Source of the DNA: Rhynchonema sp. JSB1_4
Lineage: Eukaryota; Nematoda; Chromadorea; Monhysterida; Xyalidae
Length of the DNA: 64,000 bases
Direction of reading: 5' to 3'
Assembly: GCA_030248065.1 (NCBI GenBank)
Contig: JASAMV010006390.1
Location: 27,419 to 91,418, forward strand
Shown: in pieces, positions 11,400-24,400 of the stretch
Position numbering within the stretch: the stretch's first letter is position 1
How the letters are laid out: every line of letters begins with the position of its first letter
Translations under genes and position numbers: made by a program
Notes under the pieces: model-generated
What the model saw: the letters and a program-made list of their open reading frames with translations, nothing else
Database searches by the model: none
Told to the model about the DNA's origin: nothing

Positions 11400-14300
11400 A
11401 TGGCGCCAACACTGATGTCGATTCTGGCAATAATAAGCCAGTCTCCTCAGCTTCAAGTGGCGAATGCACTCTCAATGAATAATCTGCTCTACGATTCCAT
11501 TTTCGAACATTACAAAAACAGCGTCAGGCCAGTGATATTTCCATCAGACATCACTGAAGTGCAAGTCAGCCCGGTGCTATACAGCATACTCAGAGTGGTA
11601 AACAGCGGCGGATCCAGGGTTTGGCCAAGGGAGGGAGGGCCCAAATCCAAAAAATCTATGTTTATCCAATGCTTGTCTCATTTTTTGAAAGGCCATTTTT
11701 ATCAATGCATATTCAGAATTGGGATATTTTAAGCCAAGTAACCTGTGACAGCGCGCGTTCGCACTGATGAGCCCTGGCGCTGGCGCCTCGGTCTGTCTGC
11801 GAAAGCAGGGCGAAACAGACCAAAGTTTACTGCACTACGATGTGAAATATGCAGTAAACTAAATGAAATGTGAAACGAAATTATTTGCTCTTTTTGCAAA
11901 CTCAAATTTTGTCGAAATTGGATATATATCACCAGTTTTGAACTTTTGAAGTGTGAAAATCCTGCAATGTAGGGGTCTTTTTCGTTGTTCCGTGCGATGG
12001 TGGCCCCCTTCAGAGGGCACTTTCACCTAATTGGGTGCATGACCCCTGTGTCTCCCCTGGATCCGCTGGTGGTTGTAAGCGAGGTTGACTGTTCTTGTAA
12101 AATCATTATTTTTGTTGTTGTAGCTTTCGTAGCAAAGTTGGCACACGTGTAATAAGACAGCCGCCTAAGTTGTGCAACTCTTGTGAATGTTAGATAACAC
12201 GTTTTCGTCCAGTTTCCACAGCTTTGCGGTGCACCAGGGCATCGTCAGTGTGATTATATACCAGGTGGCCACGCGAACCAGTGTGACTGTTTGGTGTGCC
12301 AGTGTATACGCGCAGATCTTTACAAACATTTTTGCAAATGCTTATGAAACAACGACGTTTCATATTTCAGCAAGAAGAATCACAAACAGTGACGATTTCG
12401 CGCTGGTTTCAGATGGTTTGTCCATAATCTCTAAAATTATTCACTTCAAAACTTAATTTGAAAATTTTTCTTGCCAAAAATGTTCTCAGTTCTGGCAAGA
12501 TCCAACTCTGAAATGGGACCCCCAACTTTTCAATGGATCATTGTACCTGGTGGCCGAAGCAAAACTGCTGTGGATCCCGGATATTACGGTGATTGAAATG
12601 TTGGTGAATATTGTACAGTGCGCGCTATTTATAGTGGCCCGTAGTGAATATTTTGCCTTGTGGTCGGCATTCAACTTACGCGCATAAGATACTGGTTCCG
12701 AGATCGGTCCTTGATTTTGACAGTCATTTCGCATGATTATGCCAAGCCGTGAAACCTCAGCCAGCTGGCTGTGGGTCAATGAAAACACGGCCGAGTTCTA
12801 GGTATGCCGGTGGTGGTGCGTAATGTTCAAAAGTGTTTTATGCCAAGTCAAAGCAAGCCAGCTCCAACCAAACACCATGATAAAACAAAGCAAACCACAC
12901 AATTGCAATCAAATCATCACTTTCAATAAAGTTCAACATCTTGATTTAATTGCAGGCTACATTACACGCAGGCAGTAATGACCCCACAGGACTTCGTCAC
13001 AATTTGGCACAACGGTTCGATACAGTACTCGCTGAATGACGTGCTTGACGTACATTGCGAAATCGATGCCGCGAGGTTCCCTTACGATGAACAGAACTGT
13101 AGGTTGGTACATAAAGGCATGTATGAAGGTAAACCCTTATGGTTTGCTGGTAGCTACGTTGGCAAACACAATTAGTCTCTTTCTTGAACTATGTTGCTAT
13201 TTCTTCCTTTTATGTTCCCAATTATACAAATTCACTTTCTTCAGTTTCCATATAGGGGAATACTGCATAAACTATGTCTTTTTGGTGTCCGGGTGCGCCG
13301 TCCTTGCGTGAAAACAAGGCTAAATGGAAAAACTCAGTGAAACCACGATGTGTCTGTTTTTTATTCCCTGATGTTTCAGTATGACCTACGTGAGCTGGGA
13401 GTATCCGGCCGATGCAATCCACGTCAAGGCTCGACCGTCCAATCACGGATATATTCAATTCTACGAACCTAACTCTGGTCTGTATGTATGATGGGCTCAT
13501 TATGTGACAATGGGTGAACTAGAAACCCTCACCTTTGAATAATGAATTGTGCCAAGTACGGAAATTTGGAATCCCCGCAGCACCCCGTACGGCGCAAGCA
13601 ACAGTGCTTCACATGCACATTCGCGTGTTTTATACTTGTGACGTAGCCATCTGGTGAATTCGCACTGACGGTGACCGCCTGTCCGTGAAAGCAAATCGAA
13701 AACGGTCGATAACACTGTGATTGCACTCACAGTGATTCAACCAATGCAACGATATTTTGCCTTTGACTCCCATTCAGAATGGCAACTATTGGGCTACACG
13801 TACGACAACAACGTCACAATTGATGACCACCAATCGATCAGTTTCGATGGCGTTCGATTCGATCTTGTCTTCAAACGCAAAGCCAGCTTCTACGTTCTGG
13901 CATTAGTGTTGCCGTCGTTTCTCATCACGTCCGTCGCTATCATTGGTGCGTGTTGTTACAGTCTCTTTATAGTGACGCGATCGGATGCGACAATTAGTCA
14001 TTCTCGATCACTACAGACGCGAAAACTAGGAGGGTGGAGATTGATAACCTGACAAACCTGACTGTCACAGCATGATGCCCGGAGCGCACAGCTCTTTTAC
14101 TCACCTTTAGTTGCTTGGCTTTCACTCAAAACTTATATGAAAAGACCAACTACGTAAGTCCCACATGTTCAATTTCTCAAATTCGACAATATCGGCAAGA
14201 TGTCGTGCCATAGCCATCTCTGTTATCATGCCCATCGGCAGTCCTGCATTCATGCCCGTCATAACCCAGGCTCCATTTCGTTCCTCCATATTTGTTTGTT

Positions 14301-15533
14301 CAGGTCTGTTCTCCCCGTCAGTCTCCTCCGCCGAGCGCGAAGAGCGTGTCACTTTGGGCCTAACTGCCGAAATGGCTATGTCCGTTGTGCTGATCATCGT
14401 TACAAATCTGATGCCGAAATCGGACAAACAGTTTCCGTTGCTCGGTTGGTGTTGTTGTATTTGTTTGCTTTTTCTACCTTTTTAGTTCTTCTACATATTT
14501 TTACATTATTTGCTTTTTGTCTTTCGAATGGCCTTTATCAAAGTTATGTGGGTAATTTGATGATATGCGTTAATCTATAGACCGATGTGATCAAATCACC
14601 AAGCAAAGATACCGCCATAGGTAATCCTATCGACCTCTATTCGCATCCCCAGAACACTTCCTTGATCACACAGGCAAATACGTGGTGTACCAAATGTTGA
14701 TGGTCGGTGTTGGCATGGCACTGGCCACAGCACTGGTCTACTTGCAAACATTGAGTGCATTCGGTGTACGTTTACCGCAGTGGTTGTTGTGGACGGTGGG
14801 CATCAGGCGAAGAAAGGTTGCGGGTTTTTTCGTTCATTTATTTACTGACGATGACCTGGTGCACCTCTTGCCTGTGACACTGGTGGAAGTGGCCAAAATC
14901 GCTGGTAGTTGGAATTGATCTCGCAAATTTGATTGCTCTTGTTACTTTACGCTCCATCTGTATACGCCCCAATGAAAATGCTCAACTGTAAACAAGTGCG
15001 GTTACCAAGAACACACACCTTGACCAGTGTGTGAAGTGTTGCCAGTTTTACGCTGGTCAATGTCAGTTTCGTCGGCAAATCTGGAAAAATGCTACGTAAT
15101 AGCAGAAAGTCAGGCAACCAGGAACCGGTCACCAAGCTTCAGAAAATTTCAGGATATAATATGTGCGAAGAAAATGTTTCAGATGCCTCGACTGCATTCG
15201 CTTCATGATGCAGCAGACAATAATACTACTTCGTCAAGTGTTCCACTGGTCAACGGTAACGTGGTTGATGTTTCACACAACAGCAGTGGTGGCCCACAAA
15301 CGGCAGCCACACAGCAAACAACTGAACAACTGCTGACGAAATCAGCGTCATATTTTGACAAATTGGACAAAACTTTGAAATCAATAAATAATGAACTCGA
15401 ATGCAGACGACACCAGCAGCGTGTGGTATTGGAGGCGGCGGCCTTCTGCTTTCGCGCTGATATTTGCTTGCTGATACTGTTCACGATACTGAATGTTGTG
15501 ATACTGCTGAGTGCATTTATTGTGAAAGGATAG
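11400..15533 (+). CDS. Cys-loop ligand-gated ion channel subunit (nicotinic-like, non-alpha)
   Basis: Nine exons: 11400-11597, 12371-12415, 12490-12603, 12972-13102, 13380-13477, 13778-13945, 14304-14444, 14674-14816, 15183-15533; 462 residues. The extracellular domain has the LYDSIFEHYKNSVRPV start, WFQMFWQDPTLKW and LLWIPDITV blocks, and a canonical Cys-loop C148-C162 with 13 residues between and FPYD inside. TM1 lies at about 232-253, TM2 at 267-287, TM3 at 301-322 and TM4 at 436-458; the M3-M4 loop is short. Glutamates before TM2 (AEREERV) and no Pro-Ala pair argue for cation selectivity. No adjacent Cys pair is present in loop C, so it should need a partner subunit to bind acetylcholine-like ligands. 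The start lies in a weak signal peptide; an upstream leader exon is possible. The third/fourth exon junction uses the acceptor before 12972; another at 12956 breaks the frame. Confidence 0.88.
12228..12250. repeat. short dispersed GGTGCACCAGG motif (one of about 14 copies)
   Basis: Consensus GGTGCACCAGGNCATCGTCA followed by GTG, often preceded by TTTCCACAG or similar. Clear copies: 12228-12250, 21916-21940, 23407-23430, 23988-24010, 42811-42835, 43111-43131, and reversed at 14844-14865, 27748-27769, 36249-36272. Diverged copies: 11759, 13661-13680, 33225-33249, 37061-37084. Nearly all lie in introns or beside exons, on either strand. Confidence 0.85.
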
Positions 15534-16570
15534 TGTGCCTAATGTACAAACGTGTTTCTGGATTCATTTGTACAGTGTGCTCTTCAAATTATATGTACAT
15601 GCATGTCAGAGAACTGCATAAAAGATAAAATATGTTGATGTAGCCACTTTCTCATCCAAACACACAGGTAATGCTTTAAATTTTACCAAGTATCATGGAA
15701 ATTTTGTGCTGAGGAATTGAAAGCAATTTTTTGGCTTCAACAAGATCTTCCTTGATTCCCATGTGCAAGGCAGGTACATAACATCCACAGTCTTTCGAAA
15801 AGTACAATAAATATATGTATATAAGTATATATGCATACAAGAAGAAAAATGTGTGCGCGCGGAGAGGTGGTTGGTTTGCTGGTATAAAATAAAGTTGTTA
15901 TAAGAAGTAGTGAAAGGGAGGGAAGAGAGAGTTATTTGAAAAAATGAAGGTAGAAGAGGTTGATTCTTTGAAAGTGAATTAAAAGCGAAACGCATAGGGA
16001 CCATATTGCGGAATAGCGCAATGAGGGAGACGGCAAGCTGTAAGGTTCGTCTGTACTAAAGGCATAAAGAGTGGGTAAAACGACTATGCGTTGGCCGCAA
16101 TATGGTTCCTTGATGGCGCATCACTTTTTAATACACTTTTCAAATGGAATGCAATGCCTCTTTCTAAATCCTGTTCATTTTTTGGCAAATAATCTTTTCT
16201 TCTGTTTCGGTGATGTTTTTAGTCGCCTTTTGCTCCTGTGCGTAATCACTGATATCTTTTTACTTTGGGGAGTAAACAATCTTGTATAGGTGTTTTATAT
16301 GCGACCAGAGGATACGAGAACATATCCTGATACTTGCCGCGCGCAGCAGGCATTTTTCTTCTTGTATTTTTGTTTTATATCGAGTAAGCGCATTTTCTCA
16401 TTCGGTGGACGGAAAATGCATACTGTATGATCACACTGATAATTCGTTCACTATACAGAGGAATGTCGCCATTGTATTTCTCGACCCCGAAAGCCTCTAT
16501 ATCGCCCCCACTTTCTTCATTATTAGGGCACCATTGTGTTGTTTATTCACGCGAATCAGTTTTGAGTTCG
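15534..16570. other. gene-free stretch
   Basis: Low-complexity AT-rich DNA with a short imperfect inverted repeat around 15985-16120 (CCATATTGCGG and CCGCAATATGG). No gene supported. Confidence 0.45.
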
Positions 16571-16573
16571 TTT

Positions 16574-17215
16574 AGTTCCGGTTCTGGCTCCAAAAAGATC
16601 GGATTAAAAACCAATACACCATTAGATTTCTCGACCAAAACTATATACGCACGCACTGTCTTTATGATAGACAGTATTGTGGACTTATTTGTTGATAAAT
16701 ACTGAGTTCGGTTCCAGTTCGGTTCTGGCTCGAAGGGCTTCGGATTAAAAACAATGTCACATTAGATTTCTGACCTGAAACTATGTTCCCACCCACTGGT
16801 TCATGATCAGAGAGTATTGTGCGGCTTAACTGCATTGCTAAATATTAGTTCGGTTCAGTTCCGGTTCTGGCACGAAGAGCTCGGATTCAAAAGCCAATGT
16901 CACCATTAATTTCTGACCCAAAACTATATACGCAGCATGTCTTTATGATTAGACAGTATTGTGACTTATTTGCATGGCTAAATATTGAGTTCCGGTTCCA
17001 GTTCCAGTTCTGGCACCGAAGAGCTCCGGATTAAAAGCAAATGTCACATTAGACTTCTACGAAAACTATATACCGCACACACTGTCTTTATGACAGACAG
17101 TATTGTGCACTTATTTGCATGGCTAAATGCTAGTTCCGGTTCAGTTCCGGTTCTGGCTCCGAAAAGAATGATCAAAAACAATGTCACCACCAGTTTCTCA
17201 CCTTAAAACCCCGTA
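16574..17215. repeat. tandem satellite, about 140-bp unit, 4 to 5 copies
   Basis: Successive units start with GTTCCGGTTCTGGC-like sequence at about 16574, 16711, 16853, 16990 and 17130. Each contains the same order of blocks: GGATTAAAA, CACATTAGA, AAAACTATAT, CTTTATGAT, AGACAGTATTGTG and a TTATTTG tail. Units differ by substitutions and short indels, so the array is old. Confidence 0.85.
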
Positions 17216-17265
17216 CGCGGCAGATTTCTCGTCATCATCCTGAGTTTTGGACGAACATTTTGGGA

Positions 17266-17303
17266 AAAAAAAAGAAAGAAAGAAAGAAAGAAGAAGAAGA
17301 AGT
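17266..17303. repeat. GAAA/GAA microsatellite
   Basis: A run of AAAG units changing to AAG units. Confidence 0.85.
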
Positions 17304-17923
17304 TTTTGCACTTTTTAGAGGCGTTGGGTACGTAACTCCACGACGCGGTACGATCAACGTCAAATTTTGAACGCAATGTAGGGTGGCCTAGGCACCTTGT
17401 GGTTAAATATTAAACCATGGTGCTTTGTTGTGGAATTACTGGCAGTGAAAATTTTTTCTGCCGCATAACTCACAACATATGACATGCGCTACCTGCCCAT
17501 AGTGCATATATGTAAATATATGTATATACCGTCTGCCCCAATCGAAAACGCTTTTGTTGTTTGAGGCACAATCATCCAAATCTCAAAGTTACTGCGGCGC
17601 GGTAAACATTATGCGCATACCGGAGCGTCCATGTAAAGTTCCCCCACGAATGGAGCCCTCCGAGGGTCTATATTCGGCAACCTTTCCGAATAGGCTCTAT
17701 TTGAGTGAATGTATACTTCGATTTGAATCCAACAGTTCGATTTTTCACCTTTTTCCGAATAGAGCCCCGTGGGCTCTATATGGAAAACTGCGGTACATTG
17801 GTACAACAGGTAAATTTTACTGTGTCATGCTTGCAGGCGTGCGATGTTTGTCGAAGAGCCATGTTCACAAGTAAAGTCGTTCTCCACGCTTGGGTTAAAC
17901 CCGTTAACCATTGACTAATGCTA

Positions 17924-18153
17924 TTGTTGTCAACACAACTGCCTGCGCTTCGCGCAAACTCAGGTGATTGGGTGTCAACCAAGCACACATGGGATGTGCG
18001 CAAACCACAACGCGACGACAGCAAGCCCTAAATGAGGGCGATGTTGGAATATTGTATGTAGCTAGAGACGGGTGCGTTGACCGCAACAGACATCCGGCTG
18101 TGTTTGCGCGGAACACAGGCTGTTGCGTTGACAACATTAGTATAAGCCTATCC
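17924..18153. repeat. small inverted-repeat element
   Basis: Imperfect arms of about 40 bp, with TTGTCAAC and CTGCGCTTCGCGCAAAC on the left and their diverged complements on the right (GTTTGCGCGGAACACAGGC, GTTGACAACATTAG). The loop is about 140 bp. Related words recur near 25350-25475. No reliable target duplication. Confidence 0.55.
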
Positions 18154-18715
18154 TCTACCTCGTAAGGTAAACGTGTCACGTTGTTGTGTAGCTAAAGCTG
18201 CCCACAATGGCCGCTTCTTATCGCCTGTTATCGCTTTTTATATATGCGCACAGAACAGTTTGGTATTATTTGGGCTGGACTGGCATGTATAGAAGGCTTT
18301 GGTGATGCACAACCTACGTCAAACCCAGCGGTGATGGTCAACCACTAAAAATACTTTTGCTTACAGTGATGATTGTTACAAATGTTTGCCAAGTTTCTTG
18401 CAGGCAACATACCGCGCAATTTGTGCTTACATATTCTCCAGTCGGAATGAAACTTGAGTTTGGAGTTTGCGATTATTATTGTTACAATCGGCATCAGGTT
18501 TGGGATAGTTTTGATTTCGTCATTGTGCAACGTCCTTCAGCAAAATTATCGTTCACCAGGAATTATTTATTGAGTAAGCCGCCAATTTTAACTTTCAATA
18601 TTCGTCTGTTTCAAATCAGCTATCGCGCTCTCGATTATCGTAACTTTGATGCTCTCGCAAGCACACATCAATGTTTAAGACAAAAAAAGGACGCAGGTAG
18701 GGCTCGCCCAGATAT

Positions 18716-18831
18716 GTAGACCCGAAACCCGAACATGCGAAACATTTCTCTCCAGAACCATGTGCAGTTATTCTGGGCGGTACATGCTGTATAAATACGA
18801 TCTAAAATTTTATGTTCGGGTTTCGGGTCTA
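18716..18831. mobile_element. TAGACCCGAAACC foldback MITE
   Basis: Perfect 20-bp ends TAGACCCGAAACCCGAACAT and complement enclose a 76-bp loop. Probably a short non-autonomous DNA element; the duplication is not resolved. Confidence 0.7.
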
Positions 18832-19000
18832 TCTGTACGAGCTCATATATGTACATACTGTATGCCCTATGGCCTGAGTTATAACATTCTTTCTTTCAGC
18901 AGATTTCTTGACTACTTGACTTAGTCAACTACTTGACGCTAGGTCTTGAAAGTTGCTTCTTATCACTGATGCTTTTTGCAACTATGGTACAGCTGCGTAC

Positions 19001-21089
19001 CGTAAAAACCTAAATAGAAGGGGGCTCTATTAATTCACTGACCCCATGGTGGGGGGCTCTCTGACGGGGGGGCCCCTTTTTGGGGGGCTCCATTAATTCA
19101 CTGACCCGAGCCTGAAAAATTGTTCCCTGAAATACCCCAAAAATCCTAAAAAGGGATTTGAAAGGATGTTTTTGCGCTTGTAATTGCAATTATTCGTGTC
19201 TATTCGTCAATATGAGGCGTATTATGTGCCCTGAACGAACAACAAACGTGCATAAATGTATACCTGTGTACAACTAGTATGTATATCAAGCCTTAAAGGG
19301 CTCGGGACATAACCGAAGGAAGGGTAGCAGGGCATATTGTTACATACCGTTGGAAAGCATTCCGACAGCCTATGTCACGCACAAATTTTAAGCTCCTTGG
19401 AGATTCGCTATCTCTTGGTAGAGCGACTTTTCGTTCCAGAAAAAAGTGAATTTTTGCACAAATTGGAACGACCGGTGCAGAAACTCCAAATGAGTTAAAG
19501 GTCAAGTAACACGTGGATTGGATTGCAACAGCTTCTGAATAGCTTATCATACAACTTCAGTCGCTCAAGCATTGCTTCACACGGTGAGGGTGCGAACGTT
19601 CCAAAAATGGGCCTTATTTTTCGAGAACACAAGTTTGTCCCTAAATTTTGAGGCCACGCTTAGCGCTGCGGAAATAAAAATGCAAATGGGGAAATAGAGC
19701 ATCGTCGAAAGTACCAGAAAATAAGGTTTTTAAATTTTTTAACTCATAGCTAGCTCTGTGACAGGCCTAAAAATCCATTAAATTGCCGCTAAATTAGGTG
19801 GTTACATTCATCGCCAGAATTGTGACACATAAAGGCCACAGATTGTATCGGCTTCGAAACAAAAAAATGGAGAGAAACGTCTGGTTTAACAACCTATCAA
19901 GGTCCGAAGACCCCAAGGTCTGCAGATCTCTCGGGGCAGCCATACTAACCTGAATACGATATTCAGCTGTAAATGCTTATTGTTAACAGCTATTATAAAT
20001 GTGGTAGCACCAAACAATGTATCTTGGGAGTAGCTTTCGAATGATATATAACAAGCCCCAATAAATTCCTACGCTTAAGGGCAGAGGTTAAAAAATTGCT
20101 TTTTTTGACGATTCTGGAATGAACCATCACGTCACCGTGTGCGATTTCGGAATTTTGATCGTTTCTTGTCCATAGTAAGAAGTAGTATGGGCATGTTATA
20201 TATCGTTCGATAGCTACGTTGAAGCTACATCGTTTGGTGCTATCAAATGTGCAATAATCTTTAACAGTAACGACTTATAGCCAAATATCTTATTCAGGCT
20301 GGCATGGCTGCAGCAGCCGGACCATGGGGTTTGAAGTCTTGAAACTCGTCTAGCTTGTTGGACTGTGCGTTTATCTGACTTCCTCGTTTCCAATGCAATG
20401 CAATACGTGGCTTATTTACATCACATTTAAGTCAATGAATGCAACTATGCTGTTTAGGGGCAATTTTTAGGTATTTTTCGGCCTGTCACGCCGCCATCTA
20501 AGTGTTTGCAAATTTAAAAACCTTATTTTCTGGTACTTTCGACAACGCTCTATTTTTCTATTGCATTTTCACTTCTGCAACGCAAAGCGCGTCCTCAAAA
20601 TTTAGGGACAAACTTGTGTGTTCGAAAAATGTGGCCGATTTTTGGAACATTTCGCACCCTCACCAAGTAAAGCAATGCTTTGAGCGACTGAAGTTCTCAT
20701 GATAAGTTATCTAGAAGCTGTTGTAATCCTATCCACGTGTTACTTGACTTTCAACTCATTTGGGGTTTCTGCACCGGTCGTTTCAATTTGTGAAAAAATT
20801 CACTTTTTTCTGGAACGAAAAGTCGCTTTACCAAGAGATAGCGAATCTCTAAGGAGCTTAACATTTGTGCCTGACATATAATGTCACAGTGCTTTCCAAC
20901 GATGTATAACACTGCGCTCTGCTGCCCTTCCTTCGGTTGTGTCCCGAGCCCTTTAATACGCAACTGTACAGGGGATGTTACTTAGGGGGGCTCTATTCCG
21001 AGGGGGCTCTATTAATTCACTGACCCCTTTTTGGGGGGCGGTATTACTGGGGGGGCTCTATTCCGGGGGGCTGTATTTAGGTTTTTACG
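19001..21089. mobile_element. CGTAAAAACCTAAATA element, interrupted by a TTAA palindrome
   Basis: The ends are CGTAAAAACCTAAATA and its complement. Just inside both ends are G-rich blocks with CTCTATTAATTCACTGACCC. A similar one-sided sequence occurs at about 61198-61320 (CCGTAAAACCTAAAATAC with long G runs). The 1656-bp element at 19297-20952 is inserted within it. Confidence 0.7.
19297..20952. mobile_element. TTAA-flanked 1656-bp palindrome, copy 1
   Basis: Starts AGGGCTCGGGACATAACCG and ends TGTCCCGAGCCCT, with TTAA on both sides (19293-19296, 20953-20956). The left and right halves are inverted copies of one another over almost the full length (for example the CTTATTTTCTGG block near 20523 and its complement near 19715). 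TTAA duplication with AGGG/CCCT ends suggests the piggyBac superfamily. No transposase frame. Confidence 0.88.
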
Positions 21090-21410
21090 ATATTCCTTAT
21101 CATAACGACTCAGCACGGTTTCACAGCGTATCCGTATATAGTTTACCTTCCAAACGTATACATTAGATGTTGGCAAACTTGTGTTGCAATATTATTCACT
21201 CGTGAAATATACCTACCTGTTTGTATTACTATGACAACACTCTTTTTGCACCGAGCCTGTTACAAGATCTCAAGCACATGTACCCCGACAGCAGGTTTCT
21301 GCAATACGTAATTTATAGTCAAAGCTGCCATTAATCACCTAGCGTGTGTATAGTGCATTGAAGCCTCTACCTTACCATCAGAAGGTCAAAGCATTCGCCA
21401 TAAAAACGAA

Positions 21411-24400
21411 ATGCCCGATTCGAGCGCCACAAACAACATTCTAACTCCCCGATCGGTCGCAGCCAGCTTCGGCGCTATTTTCTTCCTTCTGCTATTATTC
21501 ATGTTCATCAGCGGTGGTGAAACACCTCCACGACTCAGCTATGCAGCGCAACAGCAGCAAATGTTGCTTGATGTTTCAAGAGAAGAACATAACGTGCAAG
21601 CACCTCCAAATAATGAAGTCCCGACCGGACCCAGGCAGCAGCCGGTTGGGTACACTCTCCCGGTGGTGCAAAGGCTCACGCATCAGTGGCCGAATTTGAC
21701 TATTGGTTGGTCCGGGACATCAGGCTAAGGCCATAATTATCCGGTGCTTTCGGTTTCGGGACAAAAGGTGAAAAATGGTCGCAAAACTACCCATTTGGGA
21801 CAACCGAAATGCGGAGTGCACAGAATCGTGGTGCAACGGAGCTGTGCAACAATACGTATACTGTGTATGTTTGAGTTTGGTTGCCCGTTAAGATCAGCAG
21901 TTTTCACAGCCGTACGGTGCACTGGGTTATCGTCAGTGCGAAAGCCGAATGACCAAGAAGACGCAAGCCTGGTTTTATAGTTTTATGCTCGCGTAAAATT
22001 TCACAGCTGCTGAATGCTTGGCAGGTTGGCACGCGGAATTCGACTTGTTGACCATCGACTCCAAACCGATCATTTGGGTGTTTTGGGACACAGGCAGGCC
22101 ACCGCCAATCATACAGCTGTGTCTCACTGCCGTCATGTGTCATAATGAAGGTAACGGACCCGTCCAATTTGGCCGGTTACCTATAGGTATAGGTATGGTA
22201 CTCACTTGGTGATCGGATCGGATGGTGTTACGTGATTTTTTCCGTTAGTTGATGATACTGTATCTTGAGTCTGCCAATGCCACATCAAGTTCGACTAAAT
22301 CCACACCCAACTACTGTGGGCCAGGGTTGGGCAAAAAAAAAACGACGGCGTTTTTTCTTAAAAAAACGACGTTTTTTTTTAAAAAAAACGCCTGGGTCGT
22401 TTTTCGTTTTTTTAATCCTGAATTTCCTTGATTTTCCCTGATTTTTCAAGGAAAGTACCCTGATTTTCAAGGAAAATCAATTTTTTGTCCCATTTTTTTC
22501 AAAAAATTTTCGACCAATTTTTACTTTGTCGAGATACGTCGATATACGGAGTTAGACTTTCAGTGGTGCCCCCGGCCAAAGTTGGTCCCATGATGCGGGT
22601 CTGATATGGGATCTTAACAACTCGCTAGAAATGGGTTGAAACCCGTTTATTTTGCCTCAGAACACATAGAATTACTTCATTTAACCACGTTTTCTCCCCA
22701 ACATGAGCGTTTTCCAATTTTTTTGGGGGCATATTTTGGTCATCTGGGCGTTTTAAAAAAAACGTTTTTTTAAAAAAAACGTTTTTTAAAAAAAACGATT
22801 TTTTAAAAAACGTTTTTTGCCCAACCCTGCTGTGGGCACCGTTTACGCTTGTCTGAAGCATGGCCATGGCCATTAGTGACCCTCAATACATATGAAGCAC
22901 AAAATATTCGTTTTGACTAAGCCAGGATGGATCGTATCCGATCCATTCACCAAGTTTGATGCCGTTTTATGAATAAAAAAGTTCAAAAACTTCAAAATAG
23001 CGCCTTCTTTCCACAGGTGATGTGCACGTGCAGATAGTGAGCGAAGCAGACCTGTACAAATGGGTACCTGCTGTGCATCCCGCTTTCCCGCATTTGATTC
23101 CGGCACACAAGGCTGATTACTTCAGGGCCAGGATACTCGGTAAGAACTTGCTGTATACTTGCACTGTTGATACATCCTATGTGCATAGTGGATGTCGCCT
23201 TGATTGAGGCACTTGTTACTTACCAAGGATTGAACTGCTCAAAATAGTGCATGTTCCTTTGGTGACTCGATCACGCCTTGACGAAGCAAGTAAATTACGC
23301 ATAAACTATTAATATCCATATGCGTTTCGTGGTGACGTGACGTAAATTGTACTTCGATACACATCAACGTGTTTTTGGCTACGCCCGTTTCGCCCCACAT
23401 CTGTACGGTGCACCAGGTCATTGTCAGTGTGGTTGTACCACACAGCCAAATGCATGTGCTTGTAGTACATGTGTGTCCCACTGATGTTTCAGACGAGTAC
23501 GGCGGCATCTACCTGGACAGCGACGTCGTTCCGTTTCAAACCACCAAATATCGATTTGCCAAATTGCGCTGGTACGACATAGTTTCGTACATGTGGACGC
23601 CGGATGGTGACTTTATATCGATTGGCACTATCGGGCCTACAAAGGCGCGATCTAGATTTACAGCCAGATGGGTGACAAGACTGCATGTCAAGCTGGACCA
23701 GAAGTTCAATGAGCTCAAGGTTGGTTGATGTTTCATATAAGTTGCACAACGTGTTTTCGGGCTGGTCAACGCCGATCGTCAATTCAAGTTGTGGACTCAG
23801 GGCCGCCCAGAGCGAGCGTGAGAAATAATGCATGCCATTCGGCGTGAGTTGACAACTTTAACTGACAATCTGAGTTAACGACTTCAACATAAGCGCGTTT
23901 TCGTCGCCCGTTTCAACGCCTATGCTATTGTGCTGTTCTTGTGCCGCTGGACTAACCGGTTTTATCCGGTTGTTTCCACCACATTGTGGTGCACCAGGTC
24001 ATCGTCAGTGCGAATGCACCAGATGACCAATTGACCACAAAACCAGTTGTCATCTGGTATTATTAGCGTGAAACATCCCTTCTCACAAAGTCTCGTCACA
24101 ACGTCAGAGAACACGATTGACGAAACTTTGTGATGAGTAGCTTGGGCCCGGCACTGATTTGGGCGTCGGTTCAGTCTTAGGCTCAGCTACACTGTAGTGC
24201 CTAAGATTTTCAAGGTTCGACCACGCAAACGCTTGCCGACATTATTCCATCGTTATCTGCATTAAGATATCATTTTTTATCATCATTGTTTTCAGAACTA
24301 CAAACCACAAAAGAAGCCGTACCCTCTGGCCTGGGCCGAAATCTGTCGCAACATTGTGAAGGAAGAAATGACAAAGTTATTGCAACCTCCATTCAATTCA

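Noticed and set aside
12956..12971. Earlier acceptor for the fourth channel exon
   Set aside because: It puts the Cys-loop out of frame with the preceding exon; the acceptor before 12972 keeps all phases.
19293..19550. Short ORF repeated at 20.7, 47.1 and 48.5 kb
   Set aside because: It is the arm of the TTAA palindrome read on either strand; no protein features.
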